Positions 22,111-30,516 of a DNA stretch of 64,000 bases are shown here, piece after piece. The stretch is from DASVEG01 sp035540495 (GTDB lineage Bacteria > Actinomycetota > Acidimicrobiia > Acidimicrobiales > CADCTF01). Under the pieces are notes generated by a model. It ran no database searches. It was not told the DNA's origin and saw only the letters and a list, made by a program, of their open reading frames with translations. The stretch lies in the NCBI GenBank assembly GCA_035540495.1, contig DATLGL010000017.1, positions 62,001 through 126,000 on the forward strand, written 5' to 3'. A program made the translations under genes and the position numbers. The first letter of the stretch is position 1. Every line of letters starts with the position of its first letter.

Positions 22111-23331
22111 ATGCAGGACACGGAGAAGCCGCCGGTCGCCGACTGGGCAACCGACTTCGATCACACCCATCCGGACTACGCCGCCCGAGCACCTGAGATC
22201 TGGGACGAGCTGCGCGACACGTGCCCCGTCGCGCACACCGAACGCTTCGGCGGCGCCTGGCTCCCGACCCGCTACGAAGACGTCGCGGCCATCGCCAACG
22301 ACTGCGAGCACTTCTCGTCGGAAGGCGTCATCGTCAACTTCTGGAAGCCGGAGGGTCTCGCACCCACCGGGTACGCGCCGCCGATCACCGCCGACCCGCC
22401 GTTCCACGCGATCAGCCGCCGGATCCTGCTGCCGGCGTTCTCGCCCAAGGCGATGGAGAAGTGGGAACCGGCGACCCGTGCCGTGTGCAACGAGCTGATC
22501 GACGAGATCCTCGCCACCGGCGCCGACGTCGTCGATGCCGCCGAGCAGTACGCGCAGCACATCCCTGTCCGCGTGATCGCCGAGATGCTCGGCCTGCCGG
22601 CCGGCGACGGCGACATCTTCCGCGGCTTCATCCACCGCATCCTCGAGAACCCGGGCGGCGACTTCGCGCTCAACTACGAGGACACGCTCGACTACTACCT
22701 CGACAAGGTCATCCAGGACCACAAGCAGAACCCGCGCGACGACCTCATCGGGTTCCTCCTCAACGCCGAGATGGAGGGCCAGCCCCTGACCGAGCCGCAC
22801 ATCCGCGGCACGGTGGCGCTGCTGCTCATAGCGGGCATCGACACGACGTGGTCCGCGATCGGTGCGTCGCTGTGGCACCTGTCGCAGACGCCGAGCGACC
22901 GGAAGCGCCTCGTCGACGATCGGTCGCTGTTCCCGTTCGCGGTCGAGGAGTTCCTCCGGTTCTACGCCCCGGTCACGATGGCGCGCATCGTCGCCGAGGA
23001 GACCGAGGTCGGGGGACAGAAGCTCGGCAAGCGCGACTGGGTCCTGCTGCCGTTCCCCTCGGCGAACCGCGACCCGGAGTACTTCGAGCGGGCGGACGAG
23101 TTCGTCATCGACCGTGAGCGCAACCGTCACGTCGCCTTCGGTCTCGGCATCCACCGATGCCTTGGCTCGAACCTCGCTCGCATGGAGCTCCAGGTGGCGC
23201 TCGAGGAGTGGATGAAGCGCATCCCCGAGTTCGAACTCGCCGACGGCGATGGCGTCCGCTGGTCGACCGGGCAGGTGCGCGGTCCTCGCACCCTCCCCGT
23301 CCGCATCCTGCAGAACGAGGCGGCGAACTGA
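22111..23331 (+). CDS. Cytochrome P450
   Basis: A 406-residue soluble bacterial P450. Seen: the I-helix AGIDTTWSAIG with the acid-alcohol pair, the ExxR motif (EEFLRF), and the heme-binding AFGLGIHRCLGSNLAR with the thiolate Cys near residue 350. It would insert oxygen into an organic substrate that the sequence does not identify. The downstream ferredoxin overlaps its stop (TGATG) and is the obvious electron donor. The substrate could be a sterol, terpenoid or fatty-acid-like compound; neighbours give no further hint. ATG 22111 has a -10 box 7 bases upstream. No ferredoxin reductase is in the window. Confidence 0.95.
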   Translation: MQDTEKPPVADWATDFDHTHPDYAARAPEIWDELRDTCPVAHTERFGGAWLPTRYEDVAAIANDCEHFSSEGVIVNFWKPEGLAPTGYAPPITADPPFHAISRRILLPAFSPKAMEKWEPATRAVCNELIDEILATGADVVDAAEQYAQHIPVRVIAEMLGLPAGDGDIFRGFIHRILENPGGDFALNYEDTLDYYLDKVIQDHKQNPRDDLIGFLLNAEMEGQPLTEPHIRGTVALLLIAGIDTTWSAIGASLWHLSQTPSDRKRLVDDRSLFPFAVEEFLRFYAPVTMARIVAEETEVGGQKLGKRDWVLLPFPSANRDPEYFERADEFVIDRERNRHVAFGLGIHRCLGSNLARMELQVALEEWMKRIPEFELADGDGVRWSTGQVRGPRTLPVRILQNEAAN

Positions 23332-23534
23332 TGCGCATCAAGCTCGATTCCGAGAAGTGCCAGGGCCACGGCCGCTGCTACTCGCTCGCGCCGTCGCTCT
23401 TCGAGTCGGACGACGAGGGCTACGCGGTGCTGATCGGCGGAGAGGGCAACGAGCGCGACGTGCCGGCCGAGCACGAGCGTGAGGCACGCCTCGCGGTCGA
23501 CAACTGCCCGGAGTTCGCGATCACCCTGGATTGA
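23331..23534 (+). CDS. Small ferredoxin, [3Fe-4S]-type, P450 partner
   Basis: A 67-residue protein with KCQGHGRCYSLAP near residue 10 and DNCPEFAI near the end. It has three Cys, with His in the fourth position of the first motif (CxxHxxC ... CP), the pattern of actinobacterial ferredoxins that feed P450 enzymes. ATG 23331 uses the A of the P450 TGA, so translation is coupled. It carries single electrons from a reductase to the P450. Its 3' end overlaps the convergent MFS gene by 14 bases. Confidence 0.93.
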   Translation: MRIKLDSEKCQGHGRCYSLAPSLFESDDEGYAVLIGGEGNERDVPAEHEREARLAVDNCPEFAITLD

Positions 23535-24834
23535 CGACGGGCCCCGGCTCGTTCACCGAGCCGGGGAACCGCTCGACGTCTCGCAGGGCCGGGAACACCT
23601 TCGCCCAGATGCCGGCGACGACGAGCGTCGCTCCACCGCCGAGCACGACCGCACCGGCCGGCCCGAGGATCGCGCCCGCCACGCCGGACTCGAACGCCCC
23701 TAGCTCGTTCGACGCACCGATGAACACGTTCTCGACCGCGAGCACGCGCCCTCGCATGTGGTTCGGCGTGACGAGGGGGACGAGCGTCGAACGGATGAAC
23801 ACGCTGATGGCGTCGGCGCCGCTGAGCACGGCGAGCGCGACGAACGCGACCGCGAAGTTGCGGGTGACGCCGAGGGCGAGCGTGCCCAGCCCGAACACGG
23901 CCACGGCAAGGAGGAGCTTCTTGCCGACGAGCCGTTGGATCGGCCGGAACGCCAGCCGCAGCGTCACCAGCCCGGCACCGATCCCTCCCGCTGCGCGAAG
24001 CCAGCCGAGTCCGACCGCGCCGACGCCCAGCCGTTCCTCCGCGATCGCCGGCAACAGGGCGACCGCGCCGCCGAAGAGCACCGCGAAGAGATCGAGCGAG
24101 ATGGCGCCGAACAGGATCTGGTCACGGCGGATGAAGCGAAGCCCCTCCAGCGCCTCCGAGAGATGGGCGCGCCCGCTCGCGACACCGCGCTCGACCGGTG
24201 CGGCCGCGCCTTCGACGGCCGCTTCTTGCAGCGGATCGCTGACGACGATGGCGGGCTCGTGCTCTCGAACGGGGCGCACCTGCACGACCGAGACGGCGAT
24301 CGCCGACAACAGCAGCATCACGGCCATGAAGATGTACGGCGCGGAGGGATCGACGGTGTAGAGGAACCCGCCGATCACAGGGCCGAGGATCAACGCGATC
24401 TGCCACGTCGCCGACTGGCGGGGCATGAGCCACGGGAGACGGTCGGCGGGAACGATGTCGGCCGGGAGCGCCCGGGTGGCCGGAGCGACGAACGCTCGCG
24501 CGATGCCGAACACGAGGACGAGCCCGAAGATCGGCGTCGCGCTGGTGGGCTTCGTGGCGGCGTAGGCGGCGAGGCCGAGAGACGTCAGCACCTCGAACGC
24601 GATGCCGACCGCAGCCACGCGCCGGCGCTCGAACCGGTCGGCGATGGCTCCGGTGAGCAGGACGAGGAGGAACGCCGGCGCGAACTCCGCCAGGCCGAGG
24701 AAGCCGAGCGCGAGCTCGCTGCGGGTGAGGTCGTACACCTGCTTGCCGATCACGGTGACGCCGGCCATCGAGGCGGCTGACGCGCAGAACACCGAGGCGA
24801 GGAGCGCGATCACCGACCGCCGCGTACTTGGCAT
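23521..24834 (-). CDS. MFS exporter, EntS-like
   Basis: A 437-residue membrane protein with about 11-12 helices and the split six-plus-six layout of MFS carriers; the central loop (about residues 195-225) is charged. GAIADRFERRRV between helices 2 and 3 is the MFS motif A, and LADRxxRRxV-type spacing is typical of the EntS/TIGR00900 group. That group exports siderophores and drugs; the substrate here is unknown. ATG 24834 has a TAAGGT box 9 bases upstream. It is divergent from the LigD-type polymerase gene, and both promoters lie within 51 bases. Convergent overlap with the ferredoxin gene is only 14 bases. Confidence 0.88.
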   Translation of the reverse strand: MPSTRRSVIALLASVFCASAASMAGVTVIGKQVYDLTRSELALGFLGLAEFAPAFLLVLLTGAIADRFERRRVAAVGIAFEVLTSLGLAAYAATKPTSATPIFGLVLVFGIARAFVAPATRALPADIVPADRLPWLMPRQSATWQIALILGPVIGGFLYTVDPSAPYIFMAVMLLLSAIAVSVVQVRPVREHEPAIVVSDPLQEAAVEGAAAPVERGVASGRAHLSEALEGLRFIRRDQILFGAISLDLFAVLFGGAVALLPAIAEERLGVGAVGLGWLRAAGGIGAGLVTLRLAFRPIQRLVGKKLLLAVAVFGLGTLALGVTRNFAVAFVALAVLSGADAISVFIRSTLVPLVTPNHMRGRVLAVENVFIGASNELGAFESGVAGAILGPAGAVVLGGGATLVVAGIWAKVFPALRDVERFPGSVNEPGPVVNPG

Positions 24835-24843
24835 GGGCAGGCG

Positions 24844-24849
24844 ACCTTA
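24844..24849 (-). promoter_or_regulatory. TAAGGT -10 box for the MFS exporter
   Basis: On the minus strand TAAGGT lies 9 bases before ATG 24834, without a ribosome site. It is back to back with the TACGTT box at 24874-24879 that serves the divergent polymerase gene. Confidence 0.5.
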
Positions 24850-24873
24850 CCGACGCTGCGGAGGCATGCCCGA

Positions 24874-24879
24874 TACGTT
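24874..24879 (+). promoter_or_regulatory. TACGTT -10 box for the LigD-type polymerase
   Basis: TACGTT is 6 bases before GTG 24886 with no Shine-Dalgarno site, supporting the GTG start and a leaderless message. Confidence 0.5.
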
Positions 24880-24885
24880 TCGAGC

Positions 24886-25908
24886 GTGCCTCGGGCGAAC
24901 GAATTCGGCGACGACGTCCTTCTCGAGGCGGGCGGTCACCAGGTGAAGGTGAGCAGTCCCGACAAGGTCTTCTTCTCCGAGCGGGGCGAGACGAAGATGG
25001 ACCTCGTCGAGCACTACCTGCGGGTCGAGGAGCCGTTGATGGCTGCGACGCGGAACCGCCCGACGTTGATGGAGCGGTATCCCGAGGGCGCCGGCGGCCC
25101 GTCGTTCTTCCAGAAGCGGGTTCCGAAGGGCATCCCGAAGTGGTTGCAGACGACGACGGTGGCCACGCCGAACGGCACGACGTCGAACGCGATGGTCGTG
25201 GCCGACGTCGCCCACATCATCTGGGCGGTGAACATGGGATGCCTCGGCTTCCACCCGTGGCCGTACACCGCGGACGAGCCGCAGTTCACCGACGAGCTGC
25301 GGCTCGACCTCGATCCCCAACCCGGCACCGACTTCACCCACATCCGCGCCGCGGTACGCGTGCTCAAGGAGCTGCTCGACGAGCTCGGCATCCTGGGCTA
25401 CCCGAAGACGACCGGCAACAAGGGCCTCCACGTCTACGTCCGGCTCGAGAAGCGCTGGGACTCCTACGACGTGCGCCGCGCCGCGGTCGCCGTGGCGCGC
25501 GAGCTCGAACGACGACGGCCCGACATCCTCACCGCGGCCTGGTGGAAGGAGGAGCGGGGAGAGCGCGTGTTCCTCGACTACAACCAGAACGCGCCGCACA
25601 AGACAGTCTTCGGCGCCTGGTGCGTGCGGCCGCGAGTCGGCGCGCAGGTGTCGACGCCCTTCTTCTGGGACGAGCTCGACGACGTCCATCCCGACGATCT
25701 CACGATCGCCGTCGTGGCGCGACGGGTCGAGGAGCATGGCGATCCGTGGAAGGGGATGAACGACGCGCCGCAGTCGATCGAGCCGCTGCTCGAGATGTAC
25801 CAGCGTGATCGCGACGCAGGCCTGCCCGACGCGCCGTGGCCGCCCGTCTATCCGAAGATGCCGGGCGAACCGCCGCGCGTCGCGCCGAGCAGAGCCAAGA
25901 AGGGCTGA
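24886..25908 (+). CDS. Stand-alone LigD-type primase-polymerase
   Basis: A 340-residue protein equal to the polymerase module of LigD, with no ligase or phosphoesterase domain. Landmarks: VSSPDKVFFSE, RPTLMERYPEG, FFQKRVPKGIPKW, GFHPWPYTADEP, the metal-binding Asp pair in LRLDLDPQPGT, YPKTTGNKGLHVYV and VFLDYNQNAPHKTVFGAW. Members of the family fill gaps with ribo- or deoxyribonucleotides during end joining or base-excision repair. Mycobacteria have similar stand-alone copies (PolD-type) besides full LigD. No ku gene is seen here. An ATP-dependent ligase is 7 kb away. GTG 24886 is supported by the -10 box. Likely leaderless and transcribed on its own. Confidence 0.92.
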   Translation: MPRANEFGDDVLLEAGGHQVKVSSPDKVFFSERGETKMDLVEHYLRVEEPLMAATRNRPTLMERYPEGAGGPSFFQKRVPKGIPKWLQTTTVATPNGTTSNAMVVADVAHIIWAVNMGCLGFHPWPYTADEPQFTDELRLDLDPQPGTDFTHIRAAVRVLKELLDELGILGYPKTTGNKGLHVYVRLEKRWDSYDVRRAAVAVARELERRRPDILTAAWWKEERGERVFLDYNQNAPHKTVFGAWCVRPRVGAQVSTPFFWDELDDVHPDDLTIAVVARRVEEHGDPWKGMNDAPQSIEPLLEMYQRDRDAGLPDAPWPPVYPKMPGEPPRVAPSRAKKG

Positions 25909-25917
25909 GCGAGCTTC

Positions 25918-28251
25918 CTAGATCGTGACGGTGACCGGCTCGTCCTCGGGGTGGATCGCCTCGATCGAGTCGTCGCCCTGGCCCTCGACGTCGATGTTGG
26001 GCAGCAGACGCCCCAACCACCCGGGGAGCCACCAGTTGCGGTCACCGAGAAGCTCCATCGTCGCTGGAACGAGGAGCATGCGGACGATCGTGGCGTCGAG
26101 CAGGACCGCGCTCGCGAGGCCGACACCGAAGATCTTGATGACCCGATCGTTCTCGAGCAGGAACGATCCGAACACCACGACCATGATCGCCGCGGCCGCG
26201 GTAATCACCCGCGCGGTCGACGCGAGGCCGTCGGCGACGGCGCGGTCGTTGGGCGAGCCGCGGTCGTACTCCTCCTTCACCCGTGACAGGAGGAAGACCT
26301 CGTAGTCCATCGAGAGGCCGAAGACGATCGCGAACATCATCATCGGGATGAAGGGCTCGATCGGTCCGCCCTTGCCGATGCCGACGAGGTCCTTCGCCCA
26401 GCCCCACTGGAAGACCATCACGACGAGGCCGTACGCGGCGCCGATCGAGATGAGGTTCATCACGACCGCCTTGAGGGGGACGAGCACCGACCGGAAGACC
26501 GTCATCAGCAGGAGGAAGGACAGCGCCAGCACCACCCCGATGAAGAGGGGGAGGCGTTCGCCGAGGTACTGCGAGAAGTCCGCGCTCACCGCGCTACTTC
26601 CGGTGACGGCGATGTCGATGTTGCCGCCCGTCGCTTCCGGTAGGACGTCGTCGCGCAGGCGGTGCAGTGTCTTCTCGGTCGCCTCGTCCTGTGGCGAGGT
26701 CGTGGGGATCGCCTGCCACAGCACGGCCTTGCCGTCCGGCGCCGGGATTGCCGGTGAGGCGAACGCGATCCCTTCGTCCGAGTTCAGTGCTTCGGTGACC
26801 GTCGCCAGCACGGCCTGGTCGAGCCCGTCCGGCGCCTTGGCCGCCAGCGCGAACGGACCGTTGAAGCCGGGACCGAATCCTGCGGCGAGGAGGTCGTAGG
26901 CCTTCCGCGTCGTCGAGTCCTCCGGGTAGTTGCCCTCGTCGGAGAAGCCGAGGCGGATCGCGAACACCGGCAGCGCGAGCAGCACGAGCACGACGAGACC
27001 GGCGACGAGGGCAGGCCACGGGCGGCGCTGAATCAGGCGGCTCCAGCGGTACGGGATGGTGCGTTCGACCGGCTTGGGTGCAGGCCGCGGGACCTCGCGC
27101 TTGAGCGGCCCGACGAAGATGCCCGCGACGAGGATCACGATCGCGACCGGCACGGCGACCATGACGACGCCGCCGAAGCCGAGGCCGGTGCCGATCAGTG
27201 CGATGGCGATGAGCCCCGCCGCGATGAGCCCCCGCCAGCGCGTGACCTCGACCCGATCGCGGACGAAGCCGAGGAGCGCAGGGAGGAGGGTGACGGAGGC
27301 GATCATCGTGGCGAGGACGACGGTGGCCGCGCCGACGGCGAGCCCGCGCACGAAGTCGAGCCCCATCAGCAGCATGCCGAGAAGCGAGATGACGACGGTC
27401 GTCCCCGCGAACAGGACCGCACGACCGGCGGTGTTGATGGCGATGGTCGTCGCCCGTTCGCTGCTGAGACCGGCATGGAGGCCTTCGCGGTACCGGGTGA
27501 CGATGAAGAGCGCGTAGTCGATGCCGACGCCGAGGCCGATCATCACGCCGAGCACCGAGGTGAAATCGGGCATCTCGATCACGTTGCTCAAGATGGTGAC
27601 CGTCGCGCTTCCGATAGCGATCCCACCGAAGGCGGTGCCGATCGGAAGGCCCATCGCCATCACCGAACCGAACGACAGGATGAGGATCACGATGGCGAAG
27701 CCGAGGCCGATGATCTCCGATTCCGGCGGCTCGAACTCGGCGAAGATCTGGCCGCCGTACTCGATCTGCACGCCGGCGAGGTCGGGCTCGATCTCGTCGA
27801 TCTGCTTCTTGAGCTCGATCGAGTCCTCCACGGTGACGTCATCACCCACCTCGACGCGAGCGAACGCGAGACGACCGGCGTACTCGCCCTGCCTGGAGAT
27901 CTGCTGGGCGCCCTGCGGTGTGAACGGGCTCTGCACCGTCACCTCGCCAAACCCGTCGAGCTCGTTGACCTTGGCGAGGAATTCCTCGATCTGCGGTCGC
28001 AGCGCCGGATCATCGATGGGTCGCTCGGAGAGGAACACGATCGAGCCACCGAAGCCTCCACCCGCACCGCCGAAGTGCTCCTCGAGGATGTCGAGGCCTC
28101 GCGCGGATTCGACGTCCGGCGGTGAGAACTGGGTCGAGAACCCGCTGCCGGTGGTGGCGGAGATACCGCCGATCGCGAACAGGGCGAGGAGCCAGATGGC
28201 GACGACGATGAGGCGCCGGTTGTGACACCAGCGGCCGAGACGTGAGAGCAC
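25918..28251 (-). CDS. MMPL-family RND transporter
   Basis: A 777-residue membrane protein with the MMPL layout. An N-terminal helix (RLIVVAIWLLALFAIGG) is followed by a large periplasmic-type loop (about 35-165), five helices, a second loop (about 400-540) and six helices with GLSMDYEVFLLSRVKEEYDRG near the C-terminus and the matching GLGVGIDYALFIVTRYREG in the first half. These repeated Asp-Tyr motifs are the proton-relay residues of the family. Actinobacterial MMPL proteins export lipids or siderophore-like compounds; the cargo is not indicated. GTG 28251 has GAGGT 4 bases upstream. A hairpin lies between it and msrB, so it is probably transcribed separately. Confidence 0.92.
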   Translation of the reverse strand: MLSRLGRWCHNRRLIVVAIWLLALFAIGGISATTGSGFSTQFSPPDVESARGLDILEEHFGGAGGGFGGSIVFLSERPIDDPALRPQIEEFLAKVNELDGFGEVTVQSPFTPQGAQQISRQGEYAGRLAFARVEVGDDVTVEDSIELKKQIDEIEPDLAGVQIEYGGQIFAEFEPPESEIIGLGFAIVILILSFGSVMAMGLPIGTAFGGIAIGSATVTILSNVIEMPDFTSVLGVMIGLGVGIDYALFIVTRYREGLHAGLSSERATTIAINTAGRAVLFAGTTVVISLLGMLLMGLDFVRGLAVGAATVVLATMIASVTLLPALLGFVRDRVEVTRWRGLIAAGLIAIALIGTGLGFGGVVMVAVPVAIVILVAGIFVGPLKREVPRPAPKPVERTIPYRWSRLIQRRPWPALVAGLVVLVLLALPVFAIRLGFSDEGNYPEDSTTRKAYDLLAAGFGPGFNGPFALAAKAPDGLDQAVLATVTEALNSDEGIAFASPAIPAPDGKAVLWQAIPTTSPQDEATEKTLHRLRDDVLPEATGGNIDIAVTGSSAVSADFSQYLGERLPLFIGVVLALSFLLLMTVFRSVLVPLKAVVMNLISIGAAYGLVVMVFQWGWAKDLVGIGKGGPIEPFIPMMMFAIVFGLSMDYEVFLLSRVKEEYDRGSPNDRAVADGLASTARVITAAAAIMVVVFGSFLLENDRVIKIFGVGLASAVLLDATIVRMLLVPATMELLGDRNWWLPGWLGRLLPNIDVEGQGDDSIEAIHPEDEPVTVTI

Positions 28252-28328
28252 GGTGACCTCGTGGAGCTAGCGACGCGCCGCGACGGTGCGGCGCGCGTAT
28301 GCGCAGGAATCGGAGTGTACGGACGTCA

Positions 28329-28351
28329 CTCAGCTACGAAAATGAGCTGAG
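28329..28351 (-). terminator. Hairpin with 7-bp arms between msrB and the MMPL gene
   Basis: CTCAGCT and AGCTGAG are perfect complements with a 9-base A-rich loop. It lies 60 bases downstream of msrB and 78 upstream of the MMPL start, both on the minus strand. No T run follows, so it may be a weak terminator or a regulator site for the transporter. The 159-base gap 28252-28410 holds nothing else recognisable. Confidence 0.4.
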
Positions 28352-28410
28352 CCACATGTCACAGCTCCTCCGGCGGCACGTCGTTCGAGGCGCAGAGCGC
28401 CCCCGAACCG

Positions 28411-28803
28411 CTACGACGGCTTGAGGTCTAGAGACAGCGAGTTCATGCAGTAGCGGAGCCCGGTGGGCTGCGGGCCGTCGTCGAAGAGGTGGCCGAGATG
28501 GCCTCCGCACCGCTTGCACCGCACCTCGGTTCGGACCATGCCGTGGCTGCGATCTTCCAGCAGCTCGACCGCGCCGTCGTCGAGCGGCTCCCAGAAGCTC
28601 GGCCAGCCGCTGCCGCTGTCGTACTTCGTCTCCGAGCTGAACAACTCGCTGCCACAGCCGGCGCAGCAGTACGTGCCGTCGTCCTTCGTGTTCACGTACT
28701 TGCCGGTGAACGCCCGCTCCGTGCCGCCCTTCCGCAGGACGATGAACTGCTCAGGCGAGAGCTCGGCCTGCCACTCCTCGTCGGTCTTCTCGATCTCGGG
28801 CAT
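28411..28803 (-). CDS. msrB: Peptide-methionine (R)-S-oxide reductase
   Basis: A 130-residue MsrB that reduces methionine R-sulfoxide in oxidised proteins. Two zinc-binding CxxC pairs are present (CAGC and CKRC). The catalytic region has SGSGWPSFW, then RTEVRCKRCGGHLGHLFDDG, then RYCMNSLSL with the active-site Cys. ATG 28803 was chosen because family members begin PEIEKTDEEW; readings further upstream add an unrelated tail. Cytoplasmic, no signal peptide. Thioredoxin is the usual reductant. It follows the broken hydrolase gene on the same strand by 54 bases. Confidence 0.95.
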   Translation of the reverse strand: MPEIEKTDEEWQAELSPEQFIVLRKGGTERAFTGKYVNTKDDGTYCCAGCGSELFSSETKYDSGSGWPSFWEPLDDGAVELLEDRSHGMVRTEVRCKRCGGHLGHLFDDGPQPTGLRYCMNSLSLDLKPS

Positions 28804-28857
28804 GCACCCATTCTGTGCGCGCGACGGGAGTACGTGACCAACGGCCCTCCCCACCCA

Positions 28858-29544
28858 CTACGACAGGGAGCTGCTCAGCCTCAAGCCGGCGCGCTGACCG
28901 ACGATCTCCGGGACCGCGAAGGACGCGGCGGGAGCGTCGATGGTGCGGACGGTGGCACCGACTGCGAACTCGATCGCGATCTCGTCGACCTCCGACAGCG
29001 TGAGCGCCGACGCCGGGCTCTCGAGGATGAGTGCCGGGACGGGCATCGCGCGCGCCGCTTTGATCGCGAGACGCCTGCTGCCGTGGGTCGGCACGCGGTG
29101 GGCGGCTCGCGGGTCGAGGCCCGAAGGGGGAGCGGGGGCGGTTGCGGCGGGGTCGGCGAAGATGCCGCGCGCCCACGCGGCTCCGGCTGCGATCTGCTGC
29201 TCCGGCGTCCGTCACGGGCCGCCGAGGCCGTCGACCAGCACGACGCCGCTGGCCCGCCCGGCGAGCGCGAGCACCTGCGCAGCCCAGCCGTGGAGGCCGA
29301 CGCCGACCACGATCGGGGAGGGCAGATCGGGATCGAGCTCGGCGTACAGCGGGATGATCGAGAGGAGCGAGTCGCTGTGCTCGTAGCTGCCACCGTCTCG
29401 CACTGGCGTCGAGCCGTGTCCCGGGAGGTCGGGCGCGAGCACCGGGCCGTTCCACGAAGCGTCGGCCAGCGCGTCGCGCCACGGGCGACCGGCGTCGGGC
29501 ACACCGAGGTCGTGGAGGACGAGGATCGGCGTCGGCAACGTCAT
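28858..29544 (-). pseudogene. Alpha/beta hydrolase-like gene interrupted by an in-frame TGA
   Basis: The frame opens at ATG 29544, overlapping the upstream hydrolase stop as ATGA. It reads 110 codons ending VDGLGGP, hits TGA at 29212-29214, and then stays open for 117 more codons (RTPEQQIAAGAAWARG and onwards to TAG 28858-28860) with good hydrolase-like content such as PVPALILESPAS. A Trp after GGP (GGPWRTPEEQ) is what an intact protein would be expected to show, so one TGG to TGA change explains it. The nucleophile elbow is also changed: GVGLHGWAA instead of GxSxG, so the protein may not have been a classical hydrolase. Alternatives are a sequencing error or stop read-through. The two halves together are 228 residues. 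Confidence 0.72.
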
Positions 29545-30482
29545 CGTGGGTCGACCTCCGCGAGGAACCGGGCCACGAGCTCCGCGACGACCGCGGGCTG
29601 CTCGATGTGGACGTAGTGGCCCGCGCCCGGCACGACGGCGTGGCGAACGTCGGCCATCGGCCCGATGCGCTCCTCGACATCGTCGTTGGTGAGCTCGCTC
29701 CACGTGTCGTGCTCGGCGCCCGTGATCACGAGGATCGGCTGGGTGACCATCGCGTGCTCGGCGCGAGCGTGGGCCGGGCTCCACTCACCGCCGGGGAAAC
29801 CGACACGGAACATCGGGTCGAACTTCCACACGAAGCCGTCGCCGTTCTCGGCTGGTCGAGCGCCGTGCTCGACGAGGTGCTCGACCCACTCACGGGGCAG
29901 CCGGACGTTGATCGCGCCGCGGCGGTCGGCCATGTCCGCGAGTGACGGATAGCTGCGCTCACCTCGGGCGAGGAACCGTTCGGCGCTGTCGACCGCGTTC
30001 GTGGCCGCCTCGACGAGGTCCCACGCCTCGAAGCCGTCGCCCGTGTCGGGGTTGCCCATGCCGTCGAGGTTCACCACCCACCGGAAGAGCTCCGGCCAGA
30101 CGCCGGCGGCGTACATCGACTGCCCCGCGCCGAAGGAATGCCCGATGATGCCGACGCTGTTCCCGTTGCGGAGCTCACGAGCGAGGCACGCGAGGTCGAG
30201 CGCGGACGCCGACCACATGGCGCCCGACGAGAGCCGGCCGCTGTCGCCGTGACCTCGGAAGTCGATCGCGACGCACCGGTAGCCGAGCGCCGCGATCCGC
30301 GGTGCGAAGTCGTCCCACATGCGGCCGTGGTCGTAGGCGCCGTGGGCGAAGATGACCGGCGGGTCGCCTGGCTCCCCCCACTCCCACACGCGCAGCCGCG
30401 TCCGGTTCAGTTCGACGAAGGAACCCCTCGGCTCGACCCCAAGCACCCGGGAAGTCTGTGCGTTCTCGGGTCGTACGGCCAT
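29541..30482 (-). CDS. Alpha/beta hydrolase
   Basis: A 313-residue hydrolase starting at ATG 30482. The oxyanion strand VIFAHGAYDHGRMWDDF and FRGHGDSGRL come first. The nucleophile Ser is in GIIGHSFGAGQ, the acid in LVITGAEHDTWSEL, and the catalytic His in GAGHYVHIEQPAVVAELVARFL. A lid of about 100 residues separates the nucleophile from the acid. Related families include epoxide hydrolases, haloperoxidase-like esterases and C-C hydrolases; the substrate is unknown. It is followed by the interrupted hydrolase gene in an ATGA overlap. It is divergent from the SufS-like gene, with 34 bases between starts. Confidence 0.92.
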   Translation of the reverse strand: MAVRPENAQTSRVLGVEPRGSFVELNRTRLRVWEWGEPGDPPVIFAHGAYDHGRMWDDFAPRIAALGYRCVAIDFRGHGDSGRLSSGAMWSASALDLACLARELRNGNSVGIIGHSFGAGQSMYAAGVWPELFRWVVNLDGMGNPDTGDGFEAWDLVEAATNAVDSAERFLARGERSYPSLADMADRRGAINVRLPREWVEHLVEHGARPAENGDGFVWKFDPMFRVGFPGGEWSPAHARAEHAMVTQPILVITGAEHDTWSELTNDDVEERIGPMADVRHAVVPGAGHYVHIEQPAVVAELVARFLAEVDPR

Positions 30483-30516
30483 TCGATTTCGCGCCCGTGC
30501 CTGCGACGATGGTGCG

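Noticed and set aside
29212..29214. TGA read as tryptophan or selenocysteine in the hydrolase
   Set aside because: Many other genes here end at TGA, so the code is standard, and no selenocysteine insertion hairpin or selenoprotein context was recognised.
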